Positions 16,986 through 26,079 of a stretch of 64,000 nt of DNA are shown piece after piece; within the stretch, counting starts at the first letter, position 1, and the number at the start of each line of letters is the position of its first letter. The translations under genes were made by a program, and so were the position numbers. The notes beneath the pieces are model-generated. The model was not told the DNA's origin. It was given only the letters and a program-made list of their open reading frames with translations, and did not search any database. Source of the DNA: ZC4RG25 sp023428365 (GTDB lineage Bacteria > Pseudomonadota > Alphaproteobacteria > Rhizobiales > Hyphomicrobiaceae). The DNA lies in contig JBNOAI010000001.1 of the NCBI GenBank assembly GCA_050283925.1, forward strand, positions 372,001 through 436,000. Direction: 5' to 3'.

Positions 16986-17513
16986 TCAGTTTTCGACTGA
17001 ACGTCCAGCTTCAACATGTCGTCCCGACCAAATCCTGCGAGCGCCCCGGACGGCATAGAAGCCCATGACGATGCTGAAGAGCAGCACAAGTCCTTGAGCT
17101 ATCGCGAAGGGTGGTTCTGACTGGTTTGGCGCAAGATCGTGCAGCCACGGAACCTTCATGAAGCCCTGTACCACCAGCACGAAGAGATTGAGATAAAGCG
17201 CGATCGTAGCGCTTATTGCGTAGATCGGTCCGGCCCACCCGGCACTGTTCAGTGCGAAATAGGCGGCATACGCGACGCCAAGCACGATCATTGAGATGAT
17301 GCCGATAACAATGCCCGGCGTTATGCCGCCGAATGGAAAGAGGAACCCGGTGATGCTGGTCGCCGCTGTGCTCGCCAGGAAGATGGCGTGCCAGCCGCCC
17401 AGCCATCGCCCCGCCGCCAGAGTCGGGATAGCCACCAAGCCGGTAACGATCCCAACGAGGCTGATGACGACATGCAGTGTGACGAAGTTGTCGATCGAAA
17501 GCCCGAGGATCAT
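16986..17513 (-). CDS. small integral membrane protein of unknown function
   Basis: A 175-residue protein with about five transmembrane helices (starting near residues 8, 36, 60, 88 and 135) and a short basic, charged C terminus. I do not recognise a specific family. ATG 17513 has a GGAGGA site about eight bases upstream, which supports this start over longer frames. The helices contain several glycines, and one histidine pair region (WLHDLAP) lies in a loop. It is next to, and divergent from, the AraC-like remnant. No function is assigned. Confidence 0.7.
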   Translation of the reverse strand: MILGLSIDNFVTLHVVISLVGIVTGLVAIPTLAAGRWLGGWHAIFLASTAATSITGFLFPFGGITPGIVIGIISMIVLGVAYAAYFALNSAGWAGPIYAISATIALYLNLFVLVVQGFMKVPWLHDLAPNQSEPPFAIAQGLVLLFSIVMGFYAVRGARRIWSGRHVEAGRSVEN

Positions 17514-17560
17514 GACGCCACTCCTCCGTTGACAGACGTATACCGCGCCACGGGCTCGCT

Positions 17561-17840
17561 GTGCGAGAGATTCGGTTGAAGAATGGTGCGTCGCCGCCCG
17601 TGGAGTGTCCAACTCACCTCGAGGAGGGAACGTTTCAACGCCGGTTCAAGACGGTGGCAGGACTGAAGCCAACCCAGTACGGGCAGAACGTGCGCGGCGC
17701 CAAAGCGCGTAAGTTGCGGAGTTCACCACACGATCGGTTGAGCAGATCGCGTGGACCATGAAAACCCTGCCGCATTCCGACGGGTTTTTCAGTGCTGTCT
17801 TGGAGTATCGCCGCCGAGTGAATACCGGCATCGCTTTTCA
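17561..17840 (+). pseudogene. AraC-family regulator C-terminal remnant, frameshifted
   Basis: Reading from 17561, the frame gives GTFQRRFKTVAGLKPTQY and GAKARKL, the first helix-turn-helix of an AraC/GlxA-type DNA-binding domain. At about 17716 the frame breaks. Shifting by one base continues with EFTTRSVEQIAWTM and then GFFSAVLEYRR, the second helix-turn-helix, which ends in unrelated sequence. A one-base deletion explains the break. The N-terminal sensory domain of about 200 residues is missing, because the adjacent gene begins only about 50 bases upstream. It is therefore a decayed fragment. Confidence 0.75.
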
Positions 17841-17904
17841 GCCGCCCAGGAAGCGCGGGCGGCCTAATCGTCGGAACGATATGACGCTGCTGTGTCAGAC
17901 GAGC

Positions 17905-18681
17905 TCAGTTCGTCCTGGTCTTTTTTGGAGCCGGGGTTGGATCGCCGCCCGTGCCAAAGCCGGAAAACAGCGATGACAGCGGCGCTGAGGTACTGACCTC
18001 CGTATAGTTCTTTACAACCCTGACCGTCGTACCGATCTTCGCGAGCGTCGCCAGATGCGTGACGTGCTCGTTCAGCATGCGGAAGCATCCCGATGACGAC
18101 GCTCGCCCGACTGAGCGATCATTGTTCGTACCGTGGATGCGATAGATCGAGCTGCCGAGGTAAAGTGCCTTCGCGCCCATCGGATTGAGCATACCCCCCG
18201 ATACGGTAATCGGCAGACCCGGCTGGCGCTGGCGCATCTCGGGTGGCGGCGTCCAGGACGGCCAGGATGCAATACGGCTTATCTTCTCCGTTCCCGTCCA
18301 GGTGAAGCCCTCACGGCCGACGGAGATCGGATAAGCGTAGGCACGCATGCCCGGGAGTACGTAATAAAGCGTCCGGCCACCGGTATCGACGATGATCGTG
18401 CCGGCCGCCTCATTCTTGGTCAGATATACGATCGGGGGCTTTTCGGGAGTGATATTGGGCTTGTCTCCACCGTCCATATACTTGGGATAGACAACGTTGC
18501 CGTAGGTCTTACGCCGTTCGGCCCGCTGCTCCTCAAGCTGACGTTCACGCTGCTCGATATCGCTTTGGAAGACAGGGGCTCCGCCAGACCATCCGCTCTG
18601 CGCGCTGGCTTGCGGTGCTGCCAAAATCACGCCGGTGCCAGCGATCAGGATGCAGAGCGATGCTGTCTGAGCAAAATTCAT
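17905..18681 (-). CDS. L,D-transpeptidase (YkuD domain)
   Basis: A periplasmic peptidoglycan cross-linking enzyme of 258 residues. It begins with a signal peptide (SLCILIAGTGVILAAPQASA). The YkuD catalytic motif is IHGTNNDRSVGRASSSGCFRM split by the essential His and Cys, at about residues 195-215, followed by LNEHVTHLA. Such enzymes form 3-3 cross-links or attach lipoproteins using an active-site cysteine. ATG 18681 is chosen because GAGGGA precedes it and it gives the signal peptide. The C-terminal tail is serine-, glycine- and proline-rich. Confidence 0.9.
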   Translation of the reverse strand: MNFAQTASLCILIAGTGVILAAPQASAQSGWSGGAPVFQSDIEQRERQLEEQRAERRKTYGNVVYPKYMDGGDKPNITPEKPPIVYLTKNEAAGTIIVDTGGRTLYYVLPGMRAYAYPISVGREGFTWTGTEKISRIASWPSWTPPPEMRQRQPGLPITVSGGMLNPMGAKALYLGSSIYRIHGTNNDRSVGRASSSGCFRMLNEHVTHLATLAKIGTTVRVVKNYTEVSTSAPLSSLFSGFGTGGDPTPAPKKTRTN

Positions 18682-19165
18682 GGTGTCCCTCGAATAGCCC
18701 CCGCCTCCAACGACGCAACGCGACGCAGTGATGTTGAGGCCCAAGTGTTACCTAACCGTATGCGCCGCATCGGGACAAGAGCTCTGACCTGCCTGGCTCG
18801 GAGCGCGTTGAAAAATAAGAATGACAGCGCCAATTTTGCATCGCCGCGAGAGCGGCGCTGAGTGCGCGCTGTGGGCTATTTCGGAATCGCACGTCGGCTC
18901 AACGGACGCGATCAAACAAAGGCCAATCCGGCTTCGTGCCGCGACAGGCGCATCAGATCTCCCGCAGCTGCGGCAAGTATAGACCTAAGTCGAGTGCGCG
19001 TGAGGTCGCCGTACCGCTGTTCGACGGGTCCTGTCCGTGGAATATTCTCAATGAGTGAAAGCCGTTAGTCGTTCACATGAGTTTATGCGCGCCGCGGAGG
19101 GCAAAAGGCTCGACCGACCCGGCTCAGGCTGCTAACAATTACGCCTGTTTGGGAGGAATTCACTG
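18682..19165. other. 484-base gap between divergent genes
   Basis: This stretch should hold the promoters of the L,D-transpeptidase and of the peptide ABC operon. I see no convincing coding frame or RNA gene. A GGAGG site at 19152-19156 belongs to the gene starting at 19166. Confidence 0.5.
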
Positions 19166-21241
19166 TTGAACAACGAGGTCGTTACGAACCTCGAGGCGAC
19201 AGGGCGGACAGATTCAGCAGCGCTGGCGAGCAATGCTGGCGGGTTGAGCCCTGTACTTGAGATCGAAGATTTGCGTGTCCAGTTCGAAACTGGACATGGC
19301 ATCGTCCGGGCTGTCGATGGTCTGAGCTATTCGGTTTATCCGGGCGAAATGGTTGCGATTGTCGGCGAATCCGGTTCGGGAAAGTCGGTATCCGCGCTGG
19401 CCACGATGCGCTTGTTGCCGCCTGGAACAGCTCGCATTCCGTCAGGCAGCATCCGCTTCAATGGTCAGGAGCTTCTGAAGCTCTCCGATGAGGAGATGCG
19501 TCGGATTCGCGGTCGCGATATCGCGATGATTTTTCAGGAGCCGATGACGTCGCTCAATCCGGTCCTCAGGATCGGGCTGCAGATCACCGAGCCACTGACA
19601 ATCCATCTCGGGATGAGCGATGAGGAGGCCAGAAACCGGGCCATCGAGCTGCTGACCCTTGTCGGCATCACCGATCCCGACAGCCGGCTGGACCAGTATC
19701 CGCACCAGCTTTCGGGCGGTATGCGGCAGCGCGTCATGATCGCGATCGGCCTGGCCTGCAATCCGAAGCTGTTGATCGCCGACGAACCAACCACGGCGCT
19801 TGACGTCACGATCCAGGCGCAAATCCTGGAATTGATGAAGGAGCTGACGCAGCGCCTTGGCATTGCGGTGATCATCATCACCCATAACCTGGGCATCGTG
19901 GCGCGGTACGCAAACCGTGTGAATGTCATGTACGCCGCGCGGCTGGCTGAAAGCGGAACGGCGGAGCGAGTCTTCGGGCGTCCCCTCCATCCCTATACGC
20001 GCGGTCTCCTGTCGGCCGTGCCTCGGCTGGATCGTGGTCGCAACGCCAAGCTCGCGACCATCGAGGGAGCGCCGCCCAATCTTCTCGATCCGCCTGAAGG
20101 TTGCCGTTTCCGGCCACGTTGCCCGTATGCCATCGACAAATGCCTCGAGGTCCCGGCCCTGATCGAGGGAGAACCCGATCATCTGGCTGCCTGCCATCGG
20201 CTTCATGAGATCGAAGCGCTGGCTGGCCCGGTACGCGAAGCCGAGGTTATCGAGAGAGAGACCGTCGATACGGGCGCCGAAGCGATCATCGACATCCGAA
20301 AGGCGAGTAAATTCTTTCCGGTGTCGAAGGGCTTGTTCCAGCCCACGAAACTGGTCCGAGCGGTCAATGAGGTGAGTGTCGACGTCAAGCGCGGCGAGAC
20401 GCTGGGACTGGTCGGTGAATCCGGTTGCGGAAAATCGACTCTTGGCCGGCTTGTCTTGCGCCTCGACGATCCGACGGGCGGGGAGATCCTGTTCGACGGA
20501 GACGATCTCGCCAAGCTCGGGCGCCATGACATGATCGCCGTGCGTAAGAAAATGCAGGTGATCTTCCAGGACCCGTACTCATCACTGAACCCGCGCATGA
20601 CCATCGGCCAGATCATTGCCGAACCGATGCACGTGCATAAGATCCTGCCCAAGGCCGAGATTCCCGACCGCGTTTCGGAGTTGCTGCAGCTTGTGGGGCT
20701 GTTTCCCTACATGGCGCTGCGCTACCCGCACGAGCTATCGGGCGGCCAGCGTCAGCGCGTCGGCATCGCGCGGGCTCTGGCGGTCAATCCGAGTGTGATC
20801 GTTTGCGACGAGGCGGTGTCCGCACTCGATGTCTCGATCCAGGGCCAGGTGATCAATCTGCTGGAGAGCCTGCAGCATCGTCTCGGCCTGACTTACCTGT
20901 TCATCGCGCACGACCTTGCGGTGGTGCGGCATATCTCAACGAAGGTCGCAGTCATGTATCTCGGCCGCATCGTCGAGTACGCGCCCGCGGATGAACTGTT
21001 TGCTAATCCGAAACATCCCTATACGCGTGCTTTGCTGGCTGCAGCGCCGATACCCGATCCTGTCGTTGAGCGCACCAGACCGCGGACGATCATCAAAGGC
21101 GAATTGCCAAGTCCGCTCAATCCGCCGTCCGGGTGTGTGTTTCACCCGCGCTGCCCCCTAGCCACTCCGGAATGCAAGGCGGCAGTTCCCGCAACGCGTG
21201 AACTTTCGCCGAACCATTACGTGGCTTGCATTCACGCATGA
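19166..21241 (+). CDS. peptide-type ABC transporter, fused double ATP-binding protein
   Basis: A 691-residue fusion of two oligopeptide/dipeptide ABC ATPases (DppD plus DppF type). The first half has Walker A GESGSGKS (about 67-74), LSGGMRQR and LLIADEPTTALD. The second half has Walker A GESGCGKST (about 416-424), LSGGQRQR and VIVCDEAVSALD. Each half ends with the cysteine-rich oligo_HPY region (CRFRPRCPYAIDKC and CVFHPRCPLATPEC). Start is TTG 19166, nine bases after GGAGG. It leads an operon with the binding protein and two permeases. In the second Walker B the usual proline after DE is alanine. Substrate (peptide, opine, glutathione or other) cannot be told. Confidence 0.9.
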   Translation: MNNEVVTNLEATGRTDSAALASNAGGLSPVLEIEDLRVQFETGHGIVRAVDGLSYSVYPGEMVAIVGESGSGKSVSALATMRLLPPGTARIPSGSIRFNGQELLKLSDEEMRRIRGRDIAMIFQEPMTSLNPVLRIGLQITEPLTIHLGMSDEEARNRAIELLTLVGITDPDSRLDQYPHQLSGGMRQRVMIAIGLACNPKLLIADEPTTALDVTIQAQILELMKELTQRLGIAVIIITHNLGIVARYANRVNVMYAARLAESGTAERVFGRPLHPYTRGLLSAVPRLDRGRNAKLATIEGAPPNLLDPPEGCRFRPRCPYAIDKCLEVPALIEGEPDHLAACHRLHEIEALAGPVREAEVIERETVDTGAEAIIDIRKASKFFPVSKGLFQPTKLVRAVNEVSVDVKRGETLGLVGESGCGKSTLGRLVLRLDDPTGGEILFDGDDLAKLGRHDMIAVRKKMQVIFQDPYSSLNPRMTIGQIIAEPMHVHKILPKAEIPDRVSELLQLVGLFPYMALRYPHELSGGQRQRVGIARALAVNPSVIVCDEAVSALDVSIQGQVINLLESLQHRLGLTYLFIAHDLAVVRHISTKVAVMYLGRIVEYAPADELFANPKHPYTRALLAAAPIPDPVVERTRPRTIIKGELPSPLNPPSGCVFHPRCPLATPECKAAVPATRELSPNHYVACIHA

Positions 21242-21339
21242 CCGTTTTCAGAAAGGGTATTTGAGAAAATCATTTCTAAAAACATTTGAAAAATATCAGC
21301 CAGTTTTTTCGCTGGCGAAACAAGTATGGGAGAGGAACG

Positions 21340-22920
21340 ATGAAGAAATCCATTCTTTGTACCGCGGTCGCGGCACTCACTGGGCTCGCGTTTGGGCTCG
21401 GTGGCGCCGCTGCCCAGACACCAAAGAAAGGTGGCCAACTTAAATTCGGCGTCGTAGCCGAGCCGCCGAACTACGATTGTCACGGCAGCACCACGTTCGC
21501 GTTGGTTCATCCGATCGCGCCGCACTACTCGCTGCTCGTCAAGTTCGACGGCAAGGAATACCCGAAGGTCATTCCGGATCTGGCCGAAAGCTGGACGACA
21601 TCACCGGATGGCATGACCTGGACCTTCAAGATCCGGTCGGGCGTAAAGTTCCACGATGGCTCGCCGTTGACCTCGGAGGACATCAAGGCCACGTATGATC
21701 GCATCATCGATCCGCCGGCTGGCGTGGTCTCGATCCGCAAGGCCTACTACTCGGATCTGACGGTCGAGGCGCCGGATGCGACGACGGTCGTGTTCAAGCT
21801 GAAGAACCCGATGGCAGGTGTGCTCGAAGCGCTGGCATCGCCGTTCAACTGCGTCTACAGCGCAGCCAAGCTCAAACAGAATCCGCGCTATCCGGAAACC
21901 GAGATCATGGGATCTGGCGCGTTTTCGTTCGTCGAACACGTGAAGGGGGCGAGCTGGGAAGGGAAGCGCTTTGACGGATACTTCAATCCGGAACAGCCGT
22001 ATCTCGATGGCTATAAGATATTCTTTGTGAAGTCAGGTGGCGTCGTTACCGGCATTCTCGGTGATCAGTTCGATGCCGAATTCCGCGGTCGCAACCCGTC
22101 GGAAAAAGCGCAGCTTCTCGACAAAGCAAAAGACAATCTGACGCTCCACGAAGGCACCTGGGTCAACAACCTGATGCTCGTCTTCAATACGACGCGCAAA
22201 CCGTTCGACGACATCAAGGTGCGTCAGGCTCTGACGATGGCGATCGATCGCTGGGGCGGCTCGGACGCGTTGTCGAAAATCTCGATCCTCAAGTTCGTCG
22301 GTGGCGTGATGCGGCCGGGATTCGCGATGTCGTTGCCCGAGGAGGAACTCGTCAAGCTGCCGGGCTTTGACAAGGATATCGAGAAGTCGCGCGCCGAGGC
22401 CAAGAAGCTGCTGGAGGAAGCGGGCGTCAAGAATCTGAAGTTCAAGCTGCTCAACCGCAACGTTCCGGAGCCATACACGCCGGGCGGCGTTTACTCGGTC
22501 GATCAGTGGCGCCGGATTGGTGTTACGGTCGAGCATGAGCAGCTGGAAACCAAGCTCTATCAAGAGCGCGTTGCTAAGGGTGATTTCGATGTCGCGGTCG
22601 AGTTCCAGGCCGACTTCATGGATGACCCGACAGCCCAATTCTCGAAGTATCTGACCAAGAAAGCCTCGCCCAGCGGGTACTCTGGTCATACCGACGAGAA
22701 ACTCGATGAGATGTACGCGCAGCAACGCCGTACCATCGACGTCGCGGAGCGTACCAAGATCGTTCGCGAGATGGAGCGGTACGCTTTGCAGCAGGCCTAC
22801 AACGTGCCTCTGCTGTGGTGGCAGCGGATCATCATTTACGACAAGAAGATCCAGGGCTGGTACATGACGCCGAGCCACTATCTTTGGCAGGATCTGACCA
22901 CAGTGTGGCTGGATCAGTAA
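21340..22920 (+). CDS. ABC transporter substrate-binding protein, peptide/opine family 5
   Basis: A periplasmic solute-binding protein of 526 residues with a Sec signal peptide (MKKSILCTAVAALTGLAFG, cleavage after AAAQ). The SBP_bac_5 signature is present: ESWTTSPDGMTWTFKIRSGVKF is split across residues 85-110, and VRQALTMAIDR lies near 290. ATG 21340 is preferred over the TTG at 21286 because a GAGAGG site precedes it and it gives the signal peptide. It follows the fused ATPase gene by about 100 bases, and a strong hairpin separates it from the permease. Related proteins bind peptides, nickel or opines; the ligand is unknown. Confidence 0.9.
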   Translation: MKKSILCTAVAALTGLAFGLGGAAAQTPKKGGQLKFGVVAEPPNYDCHGSTTFALVHPIAPHYSLLVKFDGKEYPKVIPDLAESWTTSPDGMTWTFKIRSGVKFHDGSPLTSEDIKATYDRIIDPPAGVVSIRKAYYSDLTVEAPDATTVVFKLKNPMAGVLEALASPFNCVYSAAKLKQNPRYPETEIMGSGAFSFVEHVKGASWEGKRFDGYFNPEQPYLDGYKIFFVKSGGVVTGILGDQFDAEFRGRNPSEKAQLLDKAKDNLTLHEGTWVNNLMLVFNTTRKPFDDIKVRQALTMAIDRWGGSDALSKISILKFVGGVMRPGFAMSLPEEELVKLPGFDKDIEKSRAEAKKLLEEAGVKNLKFKLLNRNVPEPYTPGGVYSVDQWRRIGVTVEHEQLETKLYQERVAKGDFDVAVEFQADFMDDPTAQFSKYLTKKASPSGYSGHTDEKLDEMYAQQRRTIDVAERTKIVREMERYALQQAYNVPLLWWQRIIIYDKKIQGWYMTPSHYLWQDLTTVWLDQ

Positions 22921-22930
22921 GCCGATTGAT

Positions 22931-22964
22931 GATTCGGCTGCGTCTGGCTTGACGCAGCCGGATC
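22931..22964 (+). terminator. strong intercistronic hairpin after the binding-protein gene
   Basis: A 14-bp stem with one G-T pair (arms 22931-22944 and 22951-22964, core CGGCTGCGTC/GACGCAGCCG) and a 6-base loop begins 11 bases after the stop codon. Only short T clusters follow. It is likely a partial terminator or mRNA stabiliser that raises binding protein over permease levels. Confidence 0.65.
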
Positions 22965-23041
22965 ATCTTCTTCACGACGGTGCACATTCGGATGGACATT
23001 GAACACCCATCCGGTTTGCTCAAATTTCACGGCGTGGTGTA

Positions 23042-23995
23042 ATGATCTGGTTTCTTATTCGGCGGCTCATTCTCGTTGTTCCGACGCTACTCGGTGTTGC
23101 CGTTGCTGTGTTCTTTCTAATTCGTGTGATGCCCGGCGATGTCGTCATGATGAAATTCATGGCGGAAGGTGCAACCGTTTCTGAAGACGTCCTTGATATG
23201 GAGCGTAAGCGGCTGGGTCTCGATAAGCCGCTCTATGAGCAGTTCACCGACTATATGGTGGGTCTCGCGCGGTTCGATCTCGGGAAATCGCTGTGGACGG
23301 GTGAATCCGTCGCCAAGGAGATCGCGACCAGGGCGCCGGTGTCGTTCCAGATCGCGATCATGGCGACCATTATCGCCGTGCTGATCTCGCTACCACTGGG
23401 GACGATTTCCGCCCTCTATCGAGATACGTGGATCGATCACGGAGTACGTGTCTTGGCGGTGTCGGGACTGGCAATCCCTTCGTTCTGGCTCGGCATGCTC
23501 ATCATCATGATGCTGCTGTCGGTCTTCAATTGGTTGCCGCCGATTGGCTATGTCTCGATTTTTGAGAATCCGATTGCAAATTTATCCGCGCTGATCTGGC
23601 CGGCGATTGCCGTTGGCTATCGCTACGCGGCGGTGGCCACGCGCATGATGCGGTCGGCGCTGCTCGAAGTCATGCGGGAAGACTATATCCGCACGGCGCG
23701 CGCCAAAGGTGTTTGGGCCAAGCTCATCGTTTCGCGGCATGCACTGCGCAATGCGATGCTGCCGGTGGTGACCGTAATCGGACTGGAATTCGCCTTCCTG
23801 ATCGGCGGGCTCGTCGTGACGGAGCAGGTTTTCAATATCAACGGAATCGGAAAGCTGTTCGTCGATGCAACGACCCGCGGCGATTTCAACCTGATTCAGG
23901 GTCTGGTGCTGTTCATCGCCACGATCTTCATCATCGTCAATTTGGCCGTGGACGTTCTATACGGCTATCTCGATCCGCGCATTCGTCCGAGCTGA
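23042..23995 (+). CDS. peptide-type ABC transporter permease (DppB-like)
   Basis: A 317-residue inner-membrane permease with six helices. The N-terminal helix MIWFLIRRLILVVPTLLGV is typical of DppB/GsiC proteins, followed by the family's FLIRVMPGD. The EAA coupling loop is YIRTARAKGVWAKLIVSRH at about 219-240. It is the first permease of the operon and follows the hairpin. A short gap of 12 bases leads to the second permease. Confidence 0.92.
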   Translation: MIWFLIRRLILVVPTLLGVAVAVFFLIRVMPGDVVMMKFMAEGATVSEDVLDMERKRLGLDKPLYEQFTDYMVGLARFDLGKSLWTGESVAKEIATRAPVSFQIAIMATIIAVLISLPLGTISALYRDTWIDHGVRVLAVSGLAIPSFWLGMLIIMMLLSVFNWLPPIGYVSIFENPIANLSALIWPAIAVGYRYAAVATRMMRSALLEVMREDYIRTARAKGVWAKLIVSRHALRNAMLPVVTVIGLEFAFLIGGLVVTEQVFNINGIGKLFVDATTRGDFNLIQGLVLFIATIFIIVNLAVDVLYGYLDPRIRPS

Positions 23996-24007
23996 GGGTC
24001 CGATATC

Positions 24008-24910
24008 ATGGCTACAGCTTCAACCGTTTCATCGCCCGCAGCGTCGAACATGCCCCGGCGCAGAAATCCGATGCTGCAGTTCATCGCGCACCAGCCGCTG
24101 GGCGTAGCGGGCTTCCTTATTATTTTGCTCTATACCGGCTGCGCGATCGGTGCGGCATGGGTTGCCCCGTATGATCCAGAGGCGATCGATTTTGCCGCGA
24201 TGCTGACGGGACCGAGCAGCGAGCATTGGTTCGGCACCGATCAATATGGGCGTGATGTTTTCTCGCGGATCGTCTACGGCGCGCGCACGGCACTGGCGGT
24301 CGGCATCGTTTCGGCGATCCTGGGCTGCACGGTCGGCGCGGTGATCGGCGCCACGTCCGGCTATTTTGGTGGGCGCATCGATACGATCATCCAGCGGCTC
24401 GTCGACATCATGCTGTCGTTTCCGATTATCGTTCTCGCCATGGTGGTGGTGACCGTGCTCGGCAAACGTTCGATGCTCGGGATCGACTTGAACCTTATCG
24501 CAGCCATCGCGCTGCCAATCGTACCAAAGATGGCACGTGTCGCGCGCTCGTCGGCGTTGTCGATTGTTGCGATGCCGTTCATTGATGCCGCGCGTGCGGC
24601 AGGATTTTCGCACACGCGCATCGTGCTGCGTCACATCCTGCCGAATATCGTCGCGCCATATCTCATCATGGTGACGGCGTTCATCGCCCAAGCGATTCTG
24701 TTGGAGGCGAGCCTGTCGTTCCTGGGACTGGGCGTGACAGAACCGACGCCGGCGTGGGGGTTGATGCTGTCGGGCACGTCGGCCGACTTCTATCAGACCG
24801 CACCATGGATGATTCTGTTTCCGGGATTGGCCATCACGTTCGCGGTCTTTGCCTTCAACCTGTTCGGCGACAGTCTGCGCGACTGGCTCGATCCGAGATT
24901 GAAGGGCTGA
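24008..24910 (+). CDS. peptide-type ABC transporter permease (DppC-like)
   Basis: A 300-residue permease, partner of the preceding protein. It has the DppC-type N terminus (first helix near residues 33-55), the family motif HWFGTDQYGRDVFSRIVYGAR (split), and an EAA loop FIDAARAAGFSHTRIVLRH near residues 195-213. It ends DSLRDWLDPRLKG, a C terminus shared by most DppC proteins. ATG 24008 follows a GAGGG site. It closes the operon; the next gene is convergent. Confidence 0.93.
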   Translation: MATASTVSSPAASNMPRRRNPMLQFIAHQPLGVAGFLIILLYTGCAIGAAWVAPYDPEAIDFAAMLTGPSSEHWFGTDQYGRDVFSRIVYGARTALAVGIVSAILGCTVGAVIGATSGYFGGRIDTIIQRLVDIMLSFPIIVLAMVVVTVLGKRSMLGIDLNLIAAIALPIVPKMARVARSSALSIVAMPFIDAARAAGFSHTRIVLRHILPNIVAPYLIMVTAFIAQAILLEASLSFLGLGVTEPTPAWGLMLSGTSADFYQTAPWMILFPGLAITFAVFAFNLFGDSLRDWLDPRLKG

Positions 24911-24924
24911 GCGAGGTCAGCCCG

Positions 24925-25869
24925 TCAATCGATCCGCATCAGGTAGAGCACGAACGAAATCCACCCGACGGCCAGCGCCGTGCTCACCGCGATGGAGGCA
25001 GAGACCGAGCCGACGGCACGATCGTACTTGGCCGCGAACAGGAACGCATTGGCGCCGACCGGCATAGCAGCGATCAGAACGCCGACGGCGACCCAGACAG
25101 GCGGCAGCTTGAACACGAACTCGCCGAGCAGATAGACGACGATCGGGAACGCCAGCATCTTCATAACAATAATGGCCGTTAATGTCGGAAGCTGGCCGGC
25201 GATCCGATAGGTGGCCAGTGACATGCCGAGCGCGAAGAGCCCGGAAGGGACTGCGGCTTGGCCGAGGAGCGCCAGGAAGTCATCTACGAGCTTTGGCACG
25301 CCGAGACCGGCGATACGCCATATCGTACCGACGACCACAGCCATCACGATCGGGTTGCGGACCAGATCGAATAGGACACCGGCGGCTGCCTTGACCAGAG
25401 AGACGGAGCGGTCGCTTCTGCCAGCCCACTCAATATGCAGCGTCGCGATCAGCCACAGGATCAGCGAATCGAGCGTTACAAGGATGCCCAGCGGGGCGGC
25501 TGCTTCGGGACCGAATGCGCTCAAGGCCAACGGTACGCCGAGCATGACGCCATTGCCGAAGCAACTTCCCATCGAGATGGCTGCGGCATCGGTGGCGCTG
25601 CGGCGCAGGATATAGTGCGTGACCAGGGTTGCCGCGATCCAGATTACCAGCGCGGCGCCGAAGAAGGTTACGGCGAACTTCCACGGGGCGGCGGGCATTT
25701 CGCCAATCCCCATCATCGTGCGAAACAGGAACGCCGGCATCGCAACGTAGAAGCTGAATTGCGCGATGATCCCGGCGGCGCCCGCGGGCAGATAACGGAA
25801 CCGTTCCGACAGCCAACCCGCCAGCATGATGCCGAAGACGGGCGTGACGATCATCAGGATGGTCAGCAT
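24925..25869 (-). CDS. AEC family transporter (auxin efflux carrier fold)
   Basis: A 314-residue membrane protein with about ten helices in two halves. It matches the AEC/BASS-like transporters annotated as malate permeases or auxin efflux carriers (TPVFGIMLAGWLSERF near the start; GSCFGNGVMLGVPLAL in helix 4; LFALGMSLATYRI in the second half; MPVGANAFLFAAKYD near the end). ATG 25869 gives the family N terminus. The substrate is not predictable. It is convergent with the ABC operon and divergent from pabB. Confidence 0.87.
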   Translation of the reverse strand: MLTILMIVTPVFGIMLAGWLSERFRYLPAGAAGIIAQFSFYVAMPAFLFRTMMGIGEMPAAPWKFAVTFFGAALVIWIAATLVTHYILRRSATDAAAISMGSCFGNGVMLGVPLALSAFGPEAAAPLGILVTLDSLILWLIATLHIEWAGRSDRSVSLVKAAAGVLFDLVRNPIVMAVVVGTIWRIAGLGVPKLVDDFLALLGQAAVPSGLFALGMSLATYRIAGQLPTLTAIIVMKMLAFPIVVYLLGEFVFKLPPVWVAVGVLIAAMPVGANAFLFAAKYDRAVGSVSASIAVSTALAVGWISFVLYLMRID

Positions 25870-26079
25870 CGCAGGCTTTCGGTTCGGGCGGCCGGGCAGG
25901 CGGGAGGTTGATCTGCGTGGATACCAGAGCATTGGGCATTCGCAAACCGATACGATCGGGTCTATCGGAAAGCGCTCCGCATCCCCCGGATACCTCAGGC
26001 CGATGGTAAAGGCATGGGGCGATTTGCTCGATGCGGAGCCTTGCGCTTCGCGGCGCTGCCAGCCTAAGTCCCCGCTGCA

